Below, one piece after another: positions 6,101 through 14,890 of a stretch of 27,396 nt of DNA (position 1 is the stretch's first letter; each line of letters begins with the position of its first letter). The stretch covers positions 1 to 27,396 of the forward strand of contig CAZRXY010000108.1 in assembly GCA_964604155.1 (NCBI GenBank), read 5' to 3'. Origin of the DNA: Stygibacter sp964604155 (lineage in GTDB: Bacteria; Cloacimonadota; Cloacimonadia; Cloacimonadales; TCS61). The notes below the pieces were generated by a model. The model ran no database searches. It had not been told where the DNA came from and saw only the letters and a list, made by a program, of their open reading frames with translations. Made by a program: the position numbers and the translations under genes.

Positions 6101-7432
6101 ATGATCCTTAACCTAAAAAACAAACTGGTGGAAATCTGCAAAGAATTCACCGATCTAAAGTTTGAATTCCATTTAAAGAAATGGCATACAGACTTTTTAC
6201 GCTTTTATCAGAGCCAGACCAATTACAACATATCCAAGAGTGCACTTTCTTTGCATGCTACGGTACACAAAGGCAAGCGGTCTTACGGATTTTCGTTGAA
6301 TAATCCCACTGAAGAAGCCCTGCGTGAGAAAATCAATGAAATCAAGTCTTTCATTGATGATCTGCCACAAGACCCCGATTTTGTAGATATCGAGGATAAT
6401 CTCACCAAAACAGGCGAAAAATCTAAGCCGGATAATCGTCAGGTCGTTAGTCTTGAGCAAAAAATAGAAATTCTCAAGCATCTGGCTGAAGCAATTAAAC
6501 CTTTGAATTACAAAATCTATGGTACCTTTATCTGCAATTACAATGATCTTTATATAGTCAACAGCAACGGGCTGGATAAGCATGAGATTAATTCACCAAT
6601 TTATCTGGAAGTGAAAGCTGTCCACGATGATACACAGGTAACGGTGCTGGAGACATTTGGGGCAGAAAACTATGCCCATTTTAGCCTTAAAGAATTCAGC
6701 CGGAACCTTATAGATAAAGCTGTAGCAGGAAACAATGAGATAGTAGATCTTGAGCCTGGGACATATCCCGTGATTTTGGCACCTCGCTGCATTGCAGAAT
6801 ATTTTTTGTATATGATGAGTGGTGTCTCTGCCCATAGTCTGGACAGTAAGAACAGCTTCTTTGAGGGAAAACTGAATGAAAAAATATTTCCTGAGACTAT
6901 TACACTCACAGATGACCCACAGCATCCGGAGATGATACAATTTGATTATATCCATACCGGCTATCCTTACCAGAAGACAAAGATCATAGAAAATGGTGTA
7001 TTCCGTACTTTTATGGTCACCAATTATTTTGCTCACAAACTGAATATGGAAAAAACGGGTTTTGAAGCTTCAGCCTTAGTATTGGAAACTGGTGACAAAT
7101 CACTTTCGGAGATGATTGCCGGCATTAAAAAGGGTATATACATCTCCTCTCTGCATTACATGAATTTCATCAATCCCAAAGAGACTTCGCTTACCGGACT
7201 TACTCGTGACGGCACCTTCCTCATAGAGGACGGCAAGATCACCAAAGTAATCAATAATCTCAGGTTCACCGAAAAAATATCCCGTATTATCGAAAATATC
7301 TCTGCTATAGAAAATCATGCCGTCACTATACCCTTCTCACAAAATTACGGACAATTTGGCATTGACAGTTGCCGGATGCCCCATGTAACGGTAGATAAAT
7401 TCAATATCACATCTTCAACCGGTACTATCTAA
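6101..7432 (+). CDS. pmbA: TldE/PmbA-family subunit of the TldD/TldE protease
   Basis: 443 aa from ATG 6101, placed 5 nt after AGGAG; a GTG at 6095 lies within that ribosome site and is less likely. The sequence aligns in architecture with PmbA/TldE: an N-terminal alpha/beta domain with the SxxxSxxLHATVHKGKRSYGFSLNN region, a central PGTYPVILAP strand before the site where TldD has its zinc motif, and the C-terminal beta barrel. It lacks HExxxH, as expected for TldE, which forms a heterodimer with the catalytic TldD. In other bacteria the pair degrades unfolded peptides and trims ribosomal peptide leaders such as microcin B17, and degrades the CcdA antitoxin. The tldD gene follows after 17 nt in the same unit. 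Confidence 0.9.
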   Translation: MILNLKNKLVEICKEFTDLKFEFHLKKWHTDFLRFYQSQTNYNISKSALSLHATVHKGKRSYGFSLNNPTEEALREKINEIKSFIDDLPQDPDFVDIEDNLTKTGEKSKPDNRQVVSLEQKIEILKHLAEAIKPLNYKIYGTFICNYNDLYIVNSNGLDKHEINSPIYLEVKAVHDDTQVTVLETFGAENYAHFSLKEFSRNLIDKAVAGNNEIVDLEPGTYPVILAPRCIAEYFLYMMSGVSAHSLDSKNSFFEGKLNEKIFPETITLTDDPQHPEMIQFDYIHTGYPYQKTKIIENGVFRTFMVTNYFAHKLNMEKTGFEASALVLETGDKSLSEMIAGIKKGIYISSLHYMNFINPKETSLTGLTRDGTFLIEDGKITKVINNLRFTEKISRIIENISAIENHAVTIPFSQNYGQFGIDSCRMPHVTVDKFNITSSTGTI

Positions 7433-7449
7433 GCAAGGAGGAATGAACA

Positions 7450-8889
7450 ATGAAAAAATTAGTAAATGATATACTCAACAAAACCAAAGCTCTGGGAGTA
7501 ACCTTTGCCGATGTACGCTATACTTCATCGGATCAGGAAACCATTTTTTTTGAAAAGGGTAACCTGAAGCACTATGGCAAAAGCCTGGATGATGAAGCAA
7601 TTGGCGTACGCGTATTGATAGATGGCTGCTGGGGATTTGCCGGGACTAATATCCTGAATATCACGGAGATTGATAAGACAATAAAGCTGGCAATACATAA
7701 CGCAAAAACGGGCTCTCAATTCCGCACGCAGAAAATAGCATACACGCCTTCAAAAGCCGTTAAAACCAGTTATATCTTCCAGCCTGAGGAAGATCCTTTC
7801 CTGCTTGATGCCGGTGAGAAGCTTAATTATCTGGAAAATATTTCTCAAAAGCTCACCACAGATAAGAGAATAGTCTATTCTTATGCCCACGCTTCTTTCT
7901 ATCGGCAATACAAGGTTTATGCCAATACAGAAGGCACTTTTGTGGACACTCTGGTATATGACACGTTGCCATCAATGTTTGTGCTTGCCGGTAATGGCTC
8001 AGAAACAATGAGCCGCACTTTTCCCGGTCATATGAATGCCAGGCGCGGTGGATTCGAAACTCTGCGTAACCTTGAAATGGAAAAAAATACCGGCATCATC
8101 ATGGAAGAAGCCATCCAGCTTCTGGATGCTCCGCGCATCGAAGAAGCACGGGCAGACATCATAATCGGCGGTGGACATCTGGCTCTGCAGCTTCACGAAT
8201 CCGTGGGACACGCCACTGAGGCAGACCGGATTTTTGGTAAAGAAATTTCCTATGCCGGAAAGACATTTATCAAACCGGAAATGATAGGCTCTTTCCAGTA
8301 CGGCAGCCCAATAGTGAATATTTATTCAGACAGCACAGACAAGCGCGGGATAGGCTATCATCCTGTTGATGACGAAGGTATCCCCGGCAGACGCTGTGAT
8401 ATCATCAAAGACGGCATACTGTTAGATCAGCAGACATCACGCGAAATTGCACCACTTCTGGGACTGCAGCCCTCTTCAAATATGATGGCAAGCAATGCTG
8501 ATGATATTCCACTGGTGAGAATGACCAATTTTTGCCTCGCTCCCGGAAAGGGCTCACTAAAAGACCTGATAGCCGATACCGAACACGGCTATCTGATAGA
8601 TAACACAAAAACCTGGAGCATAGACGATAATAGGAATAATTTCCAATTCACCACTGAAATCGGCTGGAAAATAGAGCACGGAAAGATTACCGGCATCGTT
8701 AAAGAGCCCACCTATTTTGGCATAACTCCAGAATTCTGGAACGCCTGCGACCGCATTTGTGGTGAAGAAGAATGGCGAATGCACGGCACATTCCACTGCG
8801 GGAAAGGCGAGCCCGGTCAAGCTATGCACCTTTCGCACGGTGTGGCACCAGCTCGCTTCCGCAATATTGTAGTTAACGTGAAAGCATAA
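7450..8889 (+). CDS. tldD: TldD metalloprotease
   Basis: 479 aa, the usual length for TldD. ATG 7450 is preceded by AAGGAGG about 8 nt upstream. The zinc site HESVGH is at residues 249-254, following GGGHLALQL, with further conserved blocks VNIYSDSTDKRGIGYHPVDDEG and GIPGRRCDIIKDG typical of the family. It acts in the cytoplasm with TldE, forming a closed chamber that cleaves small unstructured peptides from the N-terminal side. It ends the TetR-TldE-TldD unit and is followed by an intrinsic terminator. A TetR regulator in front of the pair is not a standard arrangement and suggests inducible peptide processing. Confidence 0.95.
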   Translation: MKKLVNDILNKTKALGVTFADVRYTSSDQETIFFEKGNLKHYGKSLDDEAIGVRVLIDGCWGFAGTNILNITEIDKTIKLAIHNAKTGSQFRTQKIAYTPSKAVKTSYIFQPEEDPFLLDAGEKLNYLENISQKLTTDKRIVYSYAHASFYRQYKVYANTEGTFVDTLVYDTLPSMFVLAGNGSETMSRTFPGHMNARRGGFETLRNLEMEKNTGIIMEEAIQLLDAPRIEEARADIIIGGGHLALQLHESVGHATEADRIFGKEISYAGKTFIKPEMIGSFQYGSPIVNIYSDSTDKRGIGYHPVDDEGIPGRRCDIIKDGILLDQQTSREIAPLLGLQPSSNMMASNADDIPLVRMTNFCLAPGKGSLKDLIADTEHGYLIDNTKTWSIDDNRNNFQFTTEIGWKIEHGKITGIVKEPTYFGITPEFWNACDRICGEEEWRMHGTFHCGKGEPGQAMHLSHGVAPARFRNIVVNVKA

Positions 8890-8920
8890 ATATTTTCTTC
8901 AGTACTCCTCCCTGAAACGA

Positions 8921-8953
8921 AAACCGGAGCCATCACACGCTCCGGTTTTTTTT
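8921..8953 (+). terminator. intrinsic terminator after tldD
   Basis: AAACCGGAGC (8921-8930) pairs with GCTCCGGTTT (8939-8948) around an 8-nt loop and is followed by an uninterrupted T-run. This is a textbook rho-independent terminator about 30 bp after the tldD stop codon. Confidence 0.93.
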
Positions 8954-9033
8954 AATCTGGGGATTGGGTGGAGATAAAAAATGAGGTAGTGGGATAATGA
9001 ATTGACAAAGTACAGCGAATTCTTAAATTGGTA

Positions 9034-9039
9034 TATAAT
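9034..9039 (+). promoter_or_regulatory. putative -10 element before the outer membrane barrel gene
   Basis: A perfect TATAAT lies 30 bp before the ATG at 9069, after the terminator of the previous unit. A TTGACA at 9002-9007 is 26 bp upstream, too far for standard spacing, so the -35 is unclear. The position makes this the likely start of the long forward gene train. Confidence 0.5.
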
Positions 9040-9068
9040 GTGAGAAATAGAATTAGAAGGAAAGTGTA

Positions 9069-10337
9069 ATGAGAATCAGATATCTTCTTTTAATGCTGTT
9101 ATGCGGATTATATTTATCTGGGAATACGGTTTTTGCGCCCTATGGAGTACCTCTTCAATCATATGGGAATGATGTATATGGTCTGGGGATGGGTGATACG
9201 GGTATTTCGGATTTAAATCGAATAAACTGCAATCAGGACAACCCGAGTTTACTGGTGACAGCCAGCAATGTTACTTTATCTACCGCTTTAAATATGGGAT
9301 ATTTCTGGTATAAGGACGATGTGAAGAGCTTCAGAGATGATGCGATGTATCTTCCCTATTTCACATTATCAGTTCCATTGCAAAATCACAGGTTAGGAAT
9401 ATCCTTAAATTCGGTATATTCAGGTAATCTTGATACTGTAGCTAAGGGTCTCAGCACCGGCGGAACGGATGGTGTAAGCTATGATGAAGTGATCAGAAAA
9501 ACTGAAGATGTCTTCCGCACTTCGCTGCATTATGCCCTTAAGAATCGCTATATAAATATTGGGGCATCGCTTATCTATTATTTTGGCAACAGGCTCAATT
9601 ACTGGAGTCTTGATTTTGAAGATTCCAGCTATATAGACAGCAAATATGAGTATGAGAAGAAATACAGCGGTCTGGGGTATAAGGCAGGGGTGAGTAAAAT
9701 GCTGGGTAATCTGTCTTTGGGAGCCAGTTTTGAGCCGTCAGTGAATTTATCTGGAAGTTATATATTCCGTTATAATTTTGCACCGGAGGAGGATACATTA
9801 TCTGAAGACACAAAATTATACAAAGTGCCCCAGAACTTGAATGCCGGCTTCACTTATATGTTCACGAAAACTTTTAAATTAAGCATGGAATCAAATTATA
9901 TTTATTGGAGCAGGATTTCGGACAGATATAAGAGTGACACTGGCCAGATGCGGAGCTATCATGATTCCTGGCGTCTTAGCGGAGGTGTATCTTATGACCC
10001 CGTGAGTGGCTATGGCAAGTGGTATGAGAGGATACCATTGCGAATGGGCTTGAGCTATAGTGAATTACCCTTTGAGAGTGAAGATGCCGTTGTGAAAGAA
10101 TTAAGCGTTTCTGCAGGCAGCACAATTCAATTGGATTCGCCGGGTAGAAAGCTGGATTATGCGATCAGGTATGTACATCGGGGTAATATGGAAAATACTG
10201 GATATCGAGACGAATCGTTGCAATTTATCATCAGCGTAACGGGATTTGACATATTCATCAAGACTCCCAAACGGACAGAACCGAGGGAAATTCCCAAAGT
10301 AGATACTGGCATGGGGTTGCGGGAAGACACGCAATGA
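9069..10337 (+). CDS. outer membrane beta-barrel protein, FadL-like
   Basis: 422 aa with a signal peptide (MRIRYLLLMLLCGLYLSGN, cleavage likely near residue 23). The mature start contains a GLGMGDTGISDLNRINCNQDNP segment, the GxGxAxxG...xNPA/P pattern seen at the start of FadL/TodX-like and PorV-like barrels. The rest is a run of amphipathic strands separated by turns rich in Asp, Gly and Ser, ending with LQFIISVTGFDIFIK. A short polar tail rich in Pro, Glu and Lys follows the last strand. The ribosome site is AGAAGGAAA. Its stop overlaps the start of the RecJ-like gene (ATGA). A role in uptake of hydrophobic compounds or in envelope export is possible; the substrate cannot be told. Confidence 0.75.
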   Translation: MRIRYLLLMLLCGLYLSGNTVFAPYGVPLQSYGNDVYGLGMGDTGISDLNRINCNQDNPSLLVTASNVTLSTALNMGYFWYKDDVKSFRDDAMYLPYFTLSVPLQNHRLGISLNSVYSGNLDTVAKGLSTGGTDGVSYDEVIRKTEDVFRTSLHYALKNRYINIGASLIYYFGNRLNYWSLDFEDSSYIDSKYEYEKKYSGLGYKAGVSKMLGNLSLGASFEPSVNLSGSYIFRYNFAPEEDTLSEDTKLYKVPQNLNAGFTYMFTKTFKLSMESNYIYWSRISDRYKSDTGQMRSYHDSWRLSGGVSYDPVSGYGKWYERIPLRMGLSYSELPFESEDAVVKELSVSAGSTIQLDSPGRKLDYAIRYVHRGNMENTGYRDESLQFIISVTGFDIFIKTPKRTEPREIPKVDTGMGLREDTQ

Positions 10338-11887
10338 GGTTTCACTGGAAAATACCTCAAACTGCGGGAATGGGTTTTTATGATCAGATCGTAACAACCA
10401 GAAATATCCATGAGGAATATTTTTATGCGGGATTAAAGGACATTCCAAATCTCAGCTATATAAAGGATCTGGGAAAAGGGGCAAAGCGGATAATAAAGGC
10501 GCTGCAGCACAAAGAGCGGATCATGATATTTGGAGATGATGATATAGATGGCATCACCTCAACCTATATACTATTCGACTTTTTTAGTAAGCTGGGATTT
10601 CAGGATCATTATGCCTATATCCCGAACAGGATACTTGAGAGTCACGGTATGCAGGAAGGTTTTCTCACAGAAGTGCAGGAGCGTAAAATTTCGCTGGTGA
10701 TCACAGTAGATGGTGGCATATCAGCGGTGGCGCAAGTGGATAGATTGAATAAACTTGGCTGTGATGTGGTGATAACTGACCATCATGAAATCCCTGAGAT
10801 ACTGCCAGATGCTTATGCAATTATCAATTGCAAGCAATTGGACTGCAAATTTCCTTATAAGATGCTGGCGGGGGTGGGCATTGCCTATTTACTGATCAAG
10901 AAAATTGCAGAATTAATAAATACCGTCACGGAACCGAGTTATCTATTCTGGGTAGCGGTGGGCACGATTTCAGACAAAGTGCCTCTTGATGGTATAAACC
11001 GGATATTTGTGAAAGAAGTAATAGAAAACTGGTATGAATTTGATGATGACACGCTGGATGTATTAAATAAATATTTATGGTTCCCGGGTGATTTTTCATC
11101 TCGGATGGCGATCATCAGGTATTTGATAAAACTATTGGCAAATGGCAGAGAATCCGATGGTCAGAATAGTGCTTTCAGGTTACTTACCAATCCCAAGGTT
11201 TATAAGAATCTGATATTAAAATCACTAATCAAGAAGCGGGATGAAGGCGAAAAGAAACTGAGTGAGGTACGCAGGTATCTTGACGGCATCATGCCCGATG
11301 ATAATGATTTTTATTTTTTGCATTATGACGAGCAAGATATTGTGCCGCATCAATATCTGGGGTTATGTGCCTCTACAATCAGCAAACTGTATCTTATTCC
11401 CACGGTATTCCTGAAAAACAAGGGAGATGTGATAGTCTGCGAAGTGCGAGGCACAGAGGGTTTTGATTTTATTAAAGCCTTTGAGAGTTTGCAGGAGCTC
11501 TTAATACAGTGGGGCGGTCACCAGAAGGCAGCCGGATTTTCAATGAGACAGGAGAATCTGGAAAGTTTTATTAAGCAATTCAAAGAATATGCAGAATCAC
11601 AGAAACAGAATATTCTTGAGCACCGCAGTCTTTCTATAGACTGCGTACTTAAGCCGGAAGACATTAATGACTTAATAAGTTTTGTCCAGGTTGACCTGCC
11701 ATCATTCCAGCCATTTGGAGAGGGTAATCCGGAGCCGCTTTTTCTGGTGAGAGGCTATAATCCCCAGCGAGATAGTGACAGCTTGAGTTTTTGTGAAGAT
11801 ATCAAGCTGGAAGCAGCCAAGAATTATGATATCGTCTTTAATTTTCGGGGATCGTCATTTTTTATAGTTGATTATAAAGAGGTATAA
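10334..11887 (+). CDS. RecJ-like single-strand DNA exonuclease (DHH/DHHA1)
   Basis: 517 aa, a little shorter than typical RecJ (about 550-580). Motifs in order: GDDDIDG (67-73, metal-binding Asp residues), VDGG with Asp126, DHHE (149-152), GVGIAYLL (180-187), the VAVGTISDKVPL block (208-218), and the DHHA1 motif WGGHQKAAGFS (393-403). A C-terminal OB-like region closes the protein. It degrades single-stranded DNA 5'->3' with Mn or Mg in recombination and repair. Its ATG overlaps the stop of the barrel gene and the ferredoxin gene follows after about 25 bp, so it sits in the same transcript although its role seems unrelated. All catalytic residues I can identify are present. Confidence 0.85.
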   Translation: MRFHWKIPQTAGMGFYDQIVTTRNIHEEYFYAGLKDIPNLSYIKDLGKGAKRIIKALQHKERIMIFGDDDIDGITSTYILFDFFSKLGFQDHYAYIPNRILESHGMQEGFLTEVQERKISLVITVDGGISAVAQVDRLNKLGCDVVITDHHEIPEILPDAYAIINCKQLDCKFPYKMLAGVGIAYLLIKKIAELINTVTEPSYLFWVAVGTISDKVPLDGINRIFVKEVIENWYEFDDDTLDVLNKYLWFPGDFSSRMAIIRYLIKLLANGRESDGQNSAFRLLTNPKVYKNLILKSLIKKRDEGEKKLSEVRRYLDGIMPDDNDFYFLHYDEQDIVPHQYLGLCASTISKLYLIPTVFLKNKGDVIVCEVRGTEGFDFIKAFESLQELLIQWGGHQKAAGFSMRQENLESFIKQFKEYAESQKQNILEHRSLSIDCVLKPEDINDLISFVQVDLPSFQPFGEGNPEPLFLVRGYNPQRDSDSLSFCEDIKLEAAKNYDIVFNFRGSSFFIVDYKEV

Positions 11888-11911
11888 AAAAACTGGGAGA
11901 TGGAGGCAAAG

Positions 11912-12085
11912 ATGAGAATAAACAGAGCTCTTTGTGATATATGTGGCACCTGCGTGGCAGTTTGCCCGGTGGATGCGATAGTGGTAAAAGAATTTTATGT
12001 ATCATTAGATAATGATATTTGCATAGAGTGTGGCAATTGCGAGCAGGCCTGTCCTGCCCGGGCGATAAGTGGAGAGAATAAATGA
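11912..12085 (+). CDS. small 2[4Fe-4S] ferredoxin
   Basis: 57 aa from ATG 11912, which has GGAGG at 5 nt spacing; an ATG 12 nt upstream lacks a usable site. Two clusters are present: CDICGTCVAVCP and CIECGNCEQACP, each CxxCxxCxxxCP, so this is a clostridial-type low-potential electron carrier. Its stop overlaps the start of the geranylgeranyl-reductase-family gene (ATGA). In Methanosarcina a ferredoxin encoded next to geranylgeranyl reductase is needed for that enzyme to reduce lipid chains. The same pairing here suggests this protein is the dedicated electron donor of the downstream flavoenzyme. Confidence 0.92.
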   Translation: MRINRALCDICGTCVAVCPVDAIVVKEFYVSLDNDICIECGNCEQACPARAISGENK

Positions 12086-13275
12086 AGCATGAGGAATATG
12101 ATGTGATAGTGATAGGGGCAGGTCCGGCTGGCAGTATGGCGGCGCGGTATGCTTCAGAAGGTGGTGCCAAAGTCCTTCTTATGGAACGGGACAGGGAGTC
12201 TGGGATACCGGTTCGTTGTGCAGAGGGTGTATCTCATAATGGGATATTGCCATTTATAGAGCCGGATAAGAGATGGATAGCAGCCGTAATAGACGTTGCC
12301 TGTCTTCATTCACCTGATGGTGAAGAAGCTTTTATGTATAGGAACGGTGTGGGTTATGTTCTTGAGCGGCGGATTTTCGATAAAGAGTTATGCAATCTTG
12401 CGATTCAAAGTGGTGCCAAAATGCAGCCAAAATCTGATGCCATTGGCTTAGAGAAAGAAGATGGCAGGATAAGCGGCGTACGCTATATTCATGATGGCAT
12501 GCAGAAAGTGGCAAAATGCAAAATAGTGATAGGAGCGGACGGGGTGGAATCCCGCGTGGGCAGATGGGCGGGAATAGATACGCACCTGGCATTAAATGAT
12601 CTGGATAGCTGCCTGCAGTATACAGTGAGTGGAATAGAATTTGCACCGGATACCTGCCACTTCTATTTTGGCAAAGATGTGTCACCCGGTGGATATGTGT
12701 GGGTATTCCCCAAGGGTAAAAAAGAAGCAAATATTGGTATAGGCATCAGCGCTCATCTGGCAAAGCATAAGGGACCTAAGGAATATCTGGATGAATTTAT
12801 GGCAAAAAAATATCCTGCAGCACAAGTGAATTATGTCGTATATGGTGGTGTGCCCACAGCCTGGGGCTTAAAGGAAATTGCCAAAGATAATATAATGCTG
12901 GTGGGTGATGCAGCAAGACAGGTGAATCCTATTACAGGTGGCGGCATAGTTCAGGCAATGATAGCTGGCCGCCTGGCAGGAAATACGGCGGCAAGAGCTA
13001 TAGCTGCTGGTGATTACAGCCAGAAATTTTTGAAAGAATACATAAAAGCCTGGGATAATCAATTAGGCAAAACCCAAAAGACAATGTATTCCATGAAAGA
13101 GAAATTTATGACAATGGATGACAGTAGGTTCAATAAGCTGGTGAGAGTTTGCCAGAGTATCCCAAGAGAGGAATTCAGTTTACGTAAGCTGTTTTCGGAA
13201 GCTATGAAGGGTGATCCCAAGTTAATTTCTGAAATCGCAAAAGCCTTTTTGGTGAGTAAGGTTAAGCTGAAATAG
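12082..13275 (+). CDS. geranylgeranyl reductase family flavoprotein
   Basis: 397 aa. N-terminal FAD-binding Rossmann motif GAGPAG (12-17) after DVIVI, then the family signature PVRCAEGVS (43-51), GADGVESRVGRWAG (151-164), the substrate-pocket motif GGYVWVFPKG (203-212), and the second FAD motif VGDAARQVNPITGGGI (274-289). These are hallmarks of the geranylgeranyl reductase family, which saturates isoprenoid double bonds in archaeal lipids, bacteriochlorophyll tails, menaquinone side chains or polyprenols. Overlap with a ferredoxin gene and proximity to a polyprenol-kinase-like gene favour a lipid or polyprenyl carrier substrate here. Menaquinone side-chain reduction (MenJ-like) is the main alternative. 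Confidence 0.88.
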   Translation: MKHEEYDVIVIGAGPAGSMAARYASEGGAKVLLMERDRESGIPVRCAEGVSHNGILPFIEPDKRWIAAVIDVACLHSPDGEEAFMYRNGVGYVLERRIFDKELCNLAIQSGAKMQPKSDAIGLEKEDGRISGVRYIHDGMQKVAKCKIVIGADGVESRVGRWAGIDTHLALNDLDSCLQYTVSGIEFAPDTCHFYFGKDVSPGGYVWVFPKGKKEANIGIGISAHLAKHKGPKEYLDEFMAKKYPAAQVNYVVYGGVPTAWGLKEIAKDNIMLVGDAARQVNPITGGGIVQAMIAGRLAGNTAARAIAAGDYSQKFLKEYIKAWDNQLGKTQKTMYSMKEKFMTMDDSRFNKLVRVCQSIPREEFSLRKLFSEAMKGDPKLISEIAKAFLVSKVKLK

Positions 13276-13304
13276 GCTGATAATATAGAATAAGGTAAGC
13301 GAAA

Positions 13305-13922
13305 ATGACCAAAAGCATGAATTCGGAAATTATAAGAAAATCTATACACATCAGCTCGTTATTGATTCCGCTTTTGTATAAATATGCCTTTAGTTACAAT
13401 CGCAAGAGCACATTTTTGATTTTGATACCGGTCACGCTGGCATTTATAATTTTTGATACCATTCGGATAGAGCATAGAAATTTCAAGAAATTTTATCAGA
13501 ATTTATTTGGTATCCTGCTCAGGAAGCATGAACTAAATGATTTCACAGGAGCAGTATATGTGATGGTATCTGCGGTGATAAGCATAGCGATATTCCCGGG
13601 AGATATTGCTTTTCTTGCCCTGTCCTTTCTGTCAATAGGGGACACACTGGCAGCAATGGTAGGAATAAAATACGGCAAGCGTGTACTGGTGAGCAATAAA
13701 AAGAGCATAGAAGGCAGTATTGCCTGTTTTGTAGGGATATTCGTCTATGGTCTGCTTTTTAAAATCTTTGATCATCAGATGAATTTGCCTTTGGGAACGA
13801 TATTGGTGGGAGCCGTGAGTGCCACACTGGCAGAAGCCTGGAAGATCAGATTTGATGATAATATCAAGATACCTTTGATTTCAGGATTTTTTATGTACAT
13901 AAGCAGCATTATACTGATATAA
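13305..13922 (+). CDS. CTP-dependent polyprenol/phytol/diacylglycerol kinase-like membrane protein
   Basis: 205 aa with about six or seven hydrophobic helices. It carries the conserved pattern of the SEC59/VTE5/DGK1 group: RKSIH near the N-terminus (11-15), NDFTGAVY (78-85), GDTLAAMVGIKYGKR (112-126), KSIEGS (133-138) and AEAWKIRFDDN (176-186). These enzymes use CTP to phosphorylate dolichol, phytol, farnesol or diacylglycerol in the membrane. The ATG has AAGGTAAG upstream. It lies about 30 bp after the reductase and just before a polyprenyl-phosphate-type glycosyltransferase, so a long-chain isoprenoid alcohol is the most attractive substrate, but sequence alone does not distinguish among them. 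Confidence 0.82.
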   Translation: MTKSMNSEIIRKSIHISSLLIPLLYKYAFSYNRKSTFLILIPVTLAFIIFDTIRIEHRNFKKFYQNLFGILLRKHELNDFTGAVYVMVSAVISIAIFPGDIAFLALSFLSIGDTLAAMVGIKYGKRVLVSNKKSIEGSIACFVGIFVYGLLFKIFDHQMNLPLGTILVGAVSATLAEAWKIRFDDNIKIPLISGFFMYISSIILI

Positions 13923-13939
13923 AAAATGGGAGCAGAAGA

Positions 13940-14890
13940 GTGAAATTAACATTTGTGATCCCTGCCTATAACGAAGAGCAGTCCATAGAGCAGCTTTATA
14001 AAGAGATAGTGGCTGGCAGGGGCGAGCATCAATATGAGATAATCTTTGTAGAAGACGGCAGCACTGATGGCACCTTTGAGATAATGCGGAATCTGGCATT
14101 GCGTGATGCCAATGTAAAGGTAGTGAGATTCAGGAAAAATCAGGGTAAGGCTGCGGCATTGCAGACCGGTTTCAATTATGCCGGAGGAGAAATCATTTTC
14201 ACAATGGATGCAGATTTGCAGGATGATCCTAAAGAAATAAGCCGCTTTCTGGCAAAAATAGAAGAGGGTTATGATCTGGTAACTGGCTGGAAAAAAAAGC
14301 GCTATGATCCGCTTTCCAAGAAGTTACCATCTAAGTTTTTTAATTTTGTAACTTCTTTATCATTCGGCTTAAAGCTTCATGATTATAATTGCGGTTATAA
14401 GGCATATCGGCGGAAGGTGATTAGCGAACTGGATATCTATGGCGAGATGCACCGTTATATACCGGCATTGGCACACAGTCGCGGTTTTAAGGTTGCCGAA
14501 TTAGCTGTCTCGCATCGGCGGCGTCAGCATGGGATTTCAAAATATGGCTGGGAGCGATATTTCAGAGGTTTTCTGGATTTGATGACTGTGAAGCTTCTCA
14601 CCCATTATGCCCGCAGCCCCTTATATCTATTTGGCAATATCGGTGCAGTTTTATCGATATTAGGATTTTTGACTGCACTCTATTTATCCATATTGAAGAT
14701 CTTTTATAACCAGGCATTATCAAACAGACCGCTACTATTTCTGGCGGTGCTGATGATCATGGTAGGATTGCAATTTTTTTCACTGGGATTATTGAGTGAA
14801 TTGATCGTAAATCAGAATCGAAAGCTTAATCGCGATAAAAATATCGCAATCCGGGAGCTTATAAATATTGGGGAATTTAAAAATGAGTAA
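13940..14890 (+). CDS. GT2 glycosyltransferase, DPM1/GtrB-like, with two C-terminal TM helices
   Basis: 316 aa from a GTG start preceded by GGGAGCAGAAGA. The GT-A fold is clear: VIPAYNEE (6-13), EDGSTDGT (38-45), NQGKAAALQTG (67-77), the metal site MDADLQDDP (89-97), LHDYNCGYK (146-154) and the late motif HGISKYG (197-203). Two transmembrane helices follow at about 229-252 and 264-289. This is the layout of polyprenyl-phosphate sugar transferases (GtrB, ArnC-like, dolichyl-phosphate mannose or glucose synthases), which move a sugar from a nucleotide onto a polyprenyl phosphate at the inner membrane face. The next gene makes UDP-glucose, so glucose is the likely sugar. It overlaps that gene by 8 nt. 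Confidence 0.88.
   Translation: MKLTFVIPAYNEEQSIEQLYKEIVAGRGEHQYEIIFVEDGSTDGTFEIMRNLALRDANVKVVRFRKNQGKAAALQTGFNYAGGEIIFTMDADLQDDPKEISRFLAKIEEGYDLVTGWKKKRYDPLSKKLPSKFFNFVTSLSFGLKLHDYNCGYKAYRRKVISELDIYGEMHRYIPALAHSRGFKVAELAVSHRRRQHGISKYGWERYFRGFLDLMTVKLLTHYARSPLYLFGNIGAVLSILGFLTALYLSILKIFYNQALSNRPLLFLAVLMIMVGLQFFSLGLLSELIVNQNRKLNRDKNIAIRELINIGEFKNE

Noticed and set aside
6776..6793. TGGCAC ... TGCA sequence resembling a sigma-54 promoter
   Set aside because: It lies inside pmbA, the spacing between GG and GC is off by one, and no gene starts downstream.
9002..9039. TTGACA and TATAAT as one promoter
   Set aside because: The hexamers are 26 bp apart, well beyond functional spacing, so only the -10 element was kept.
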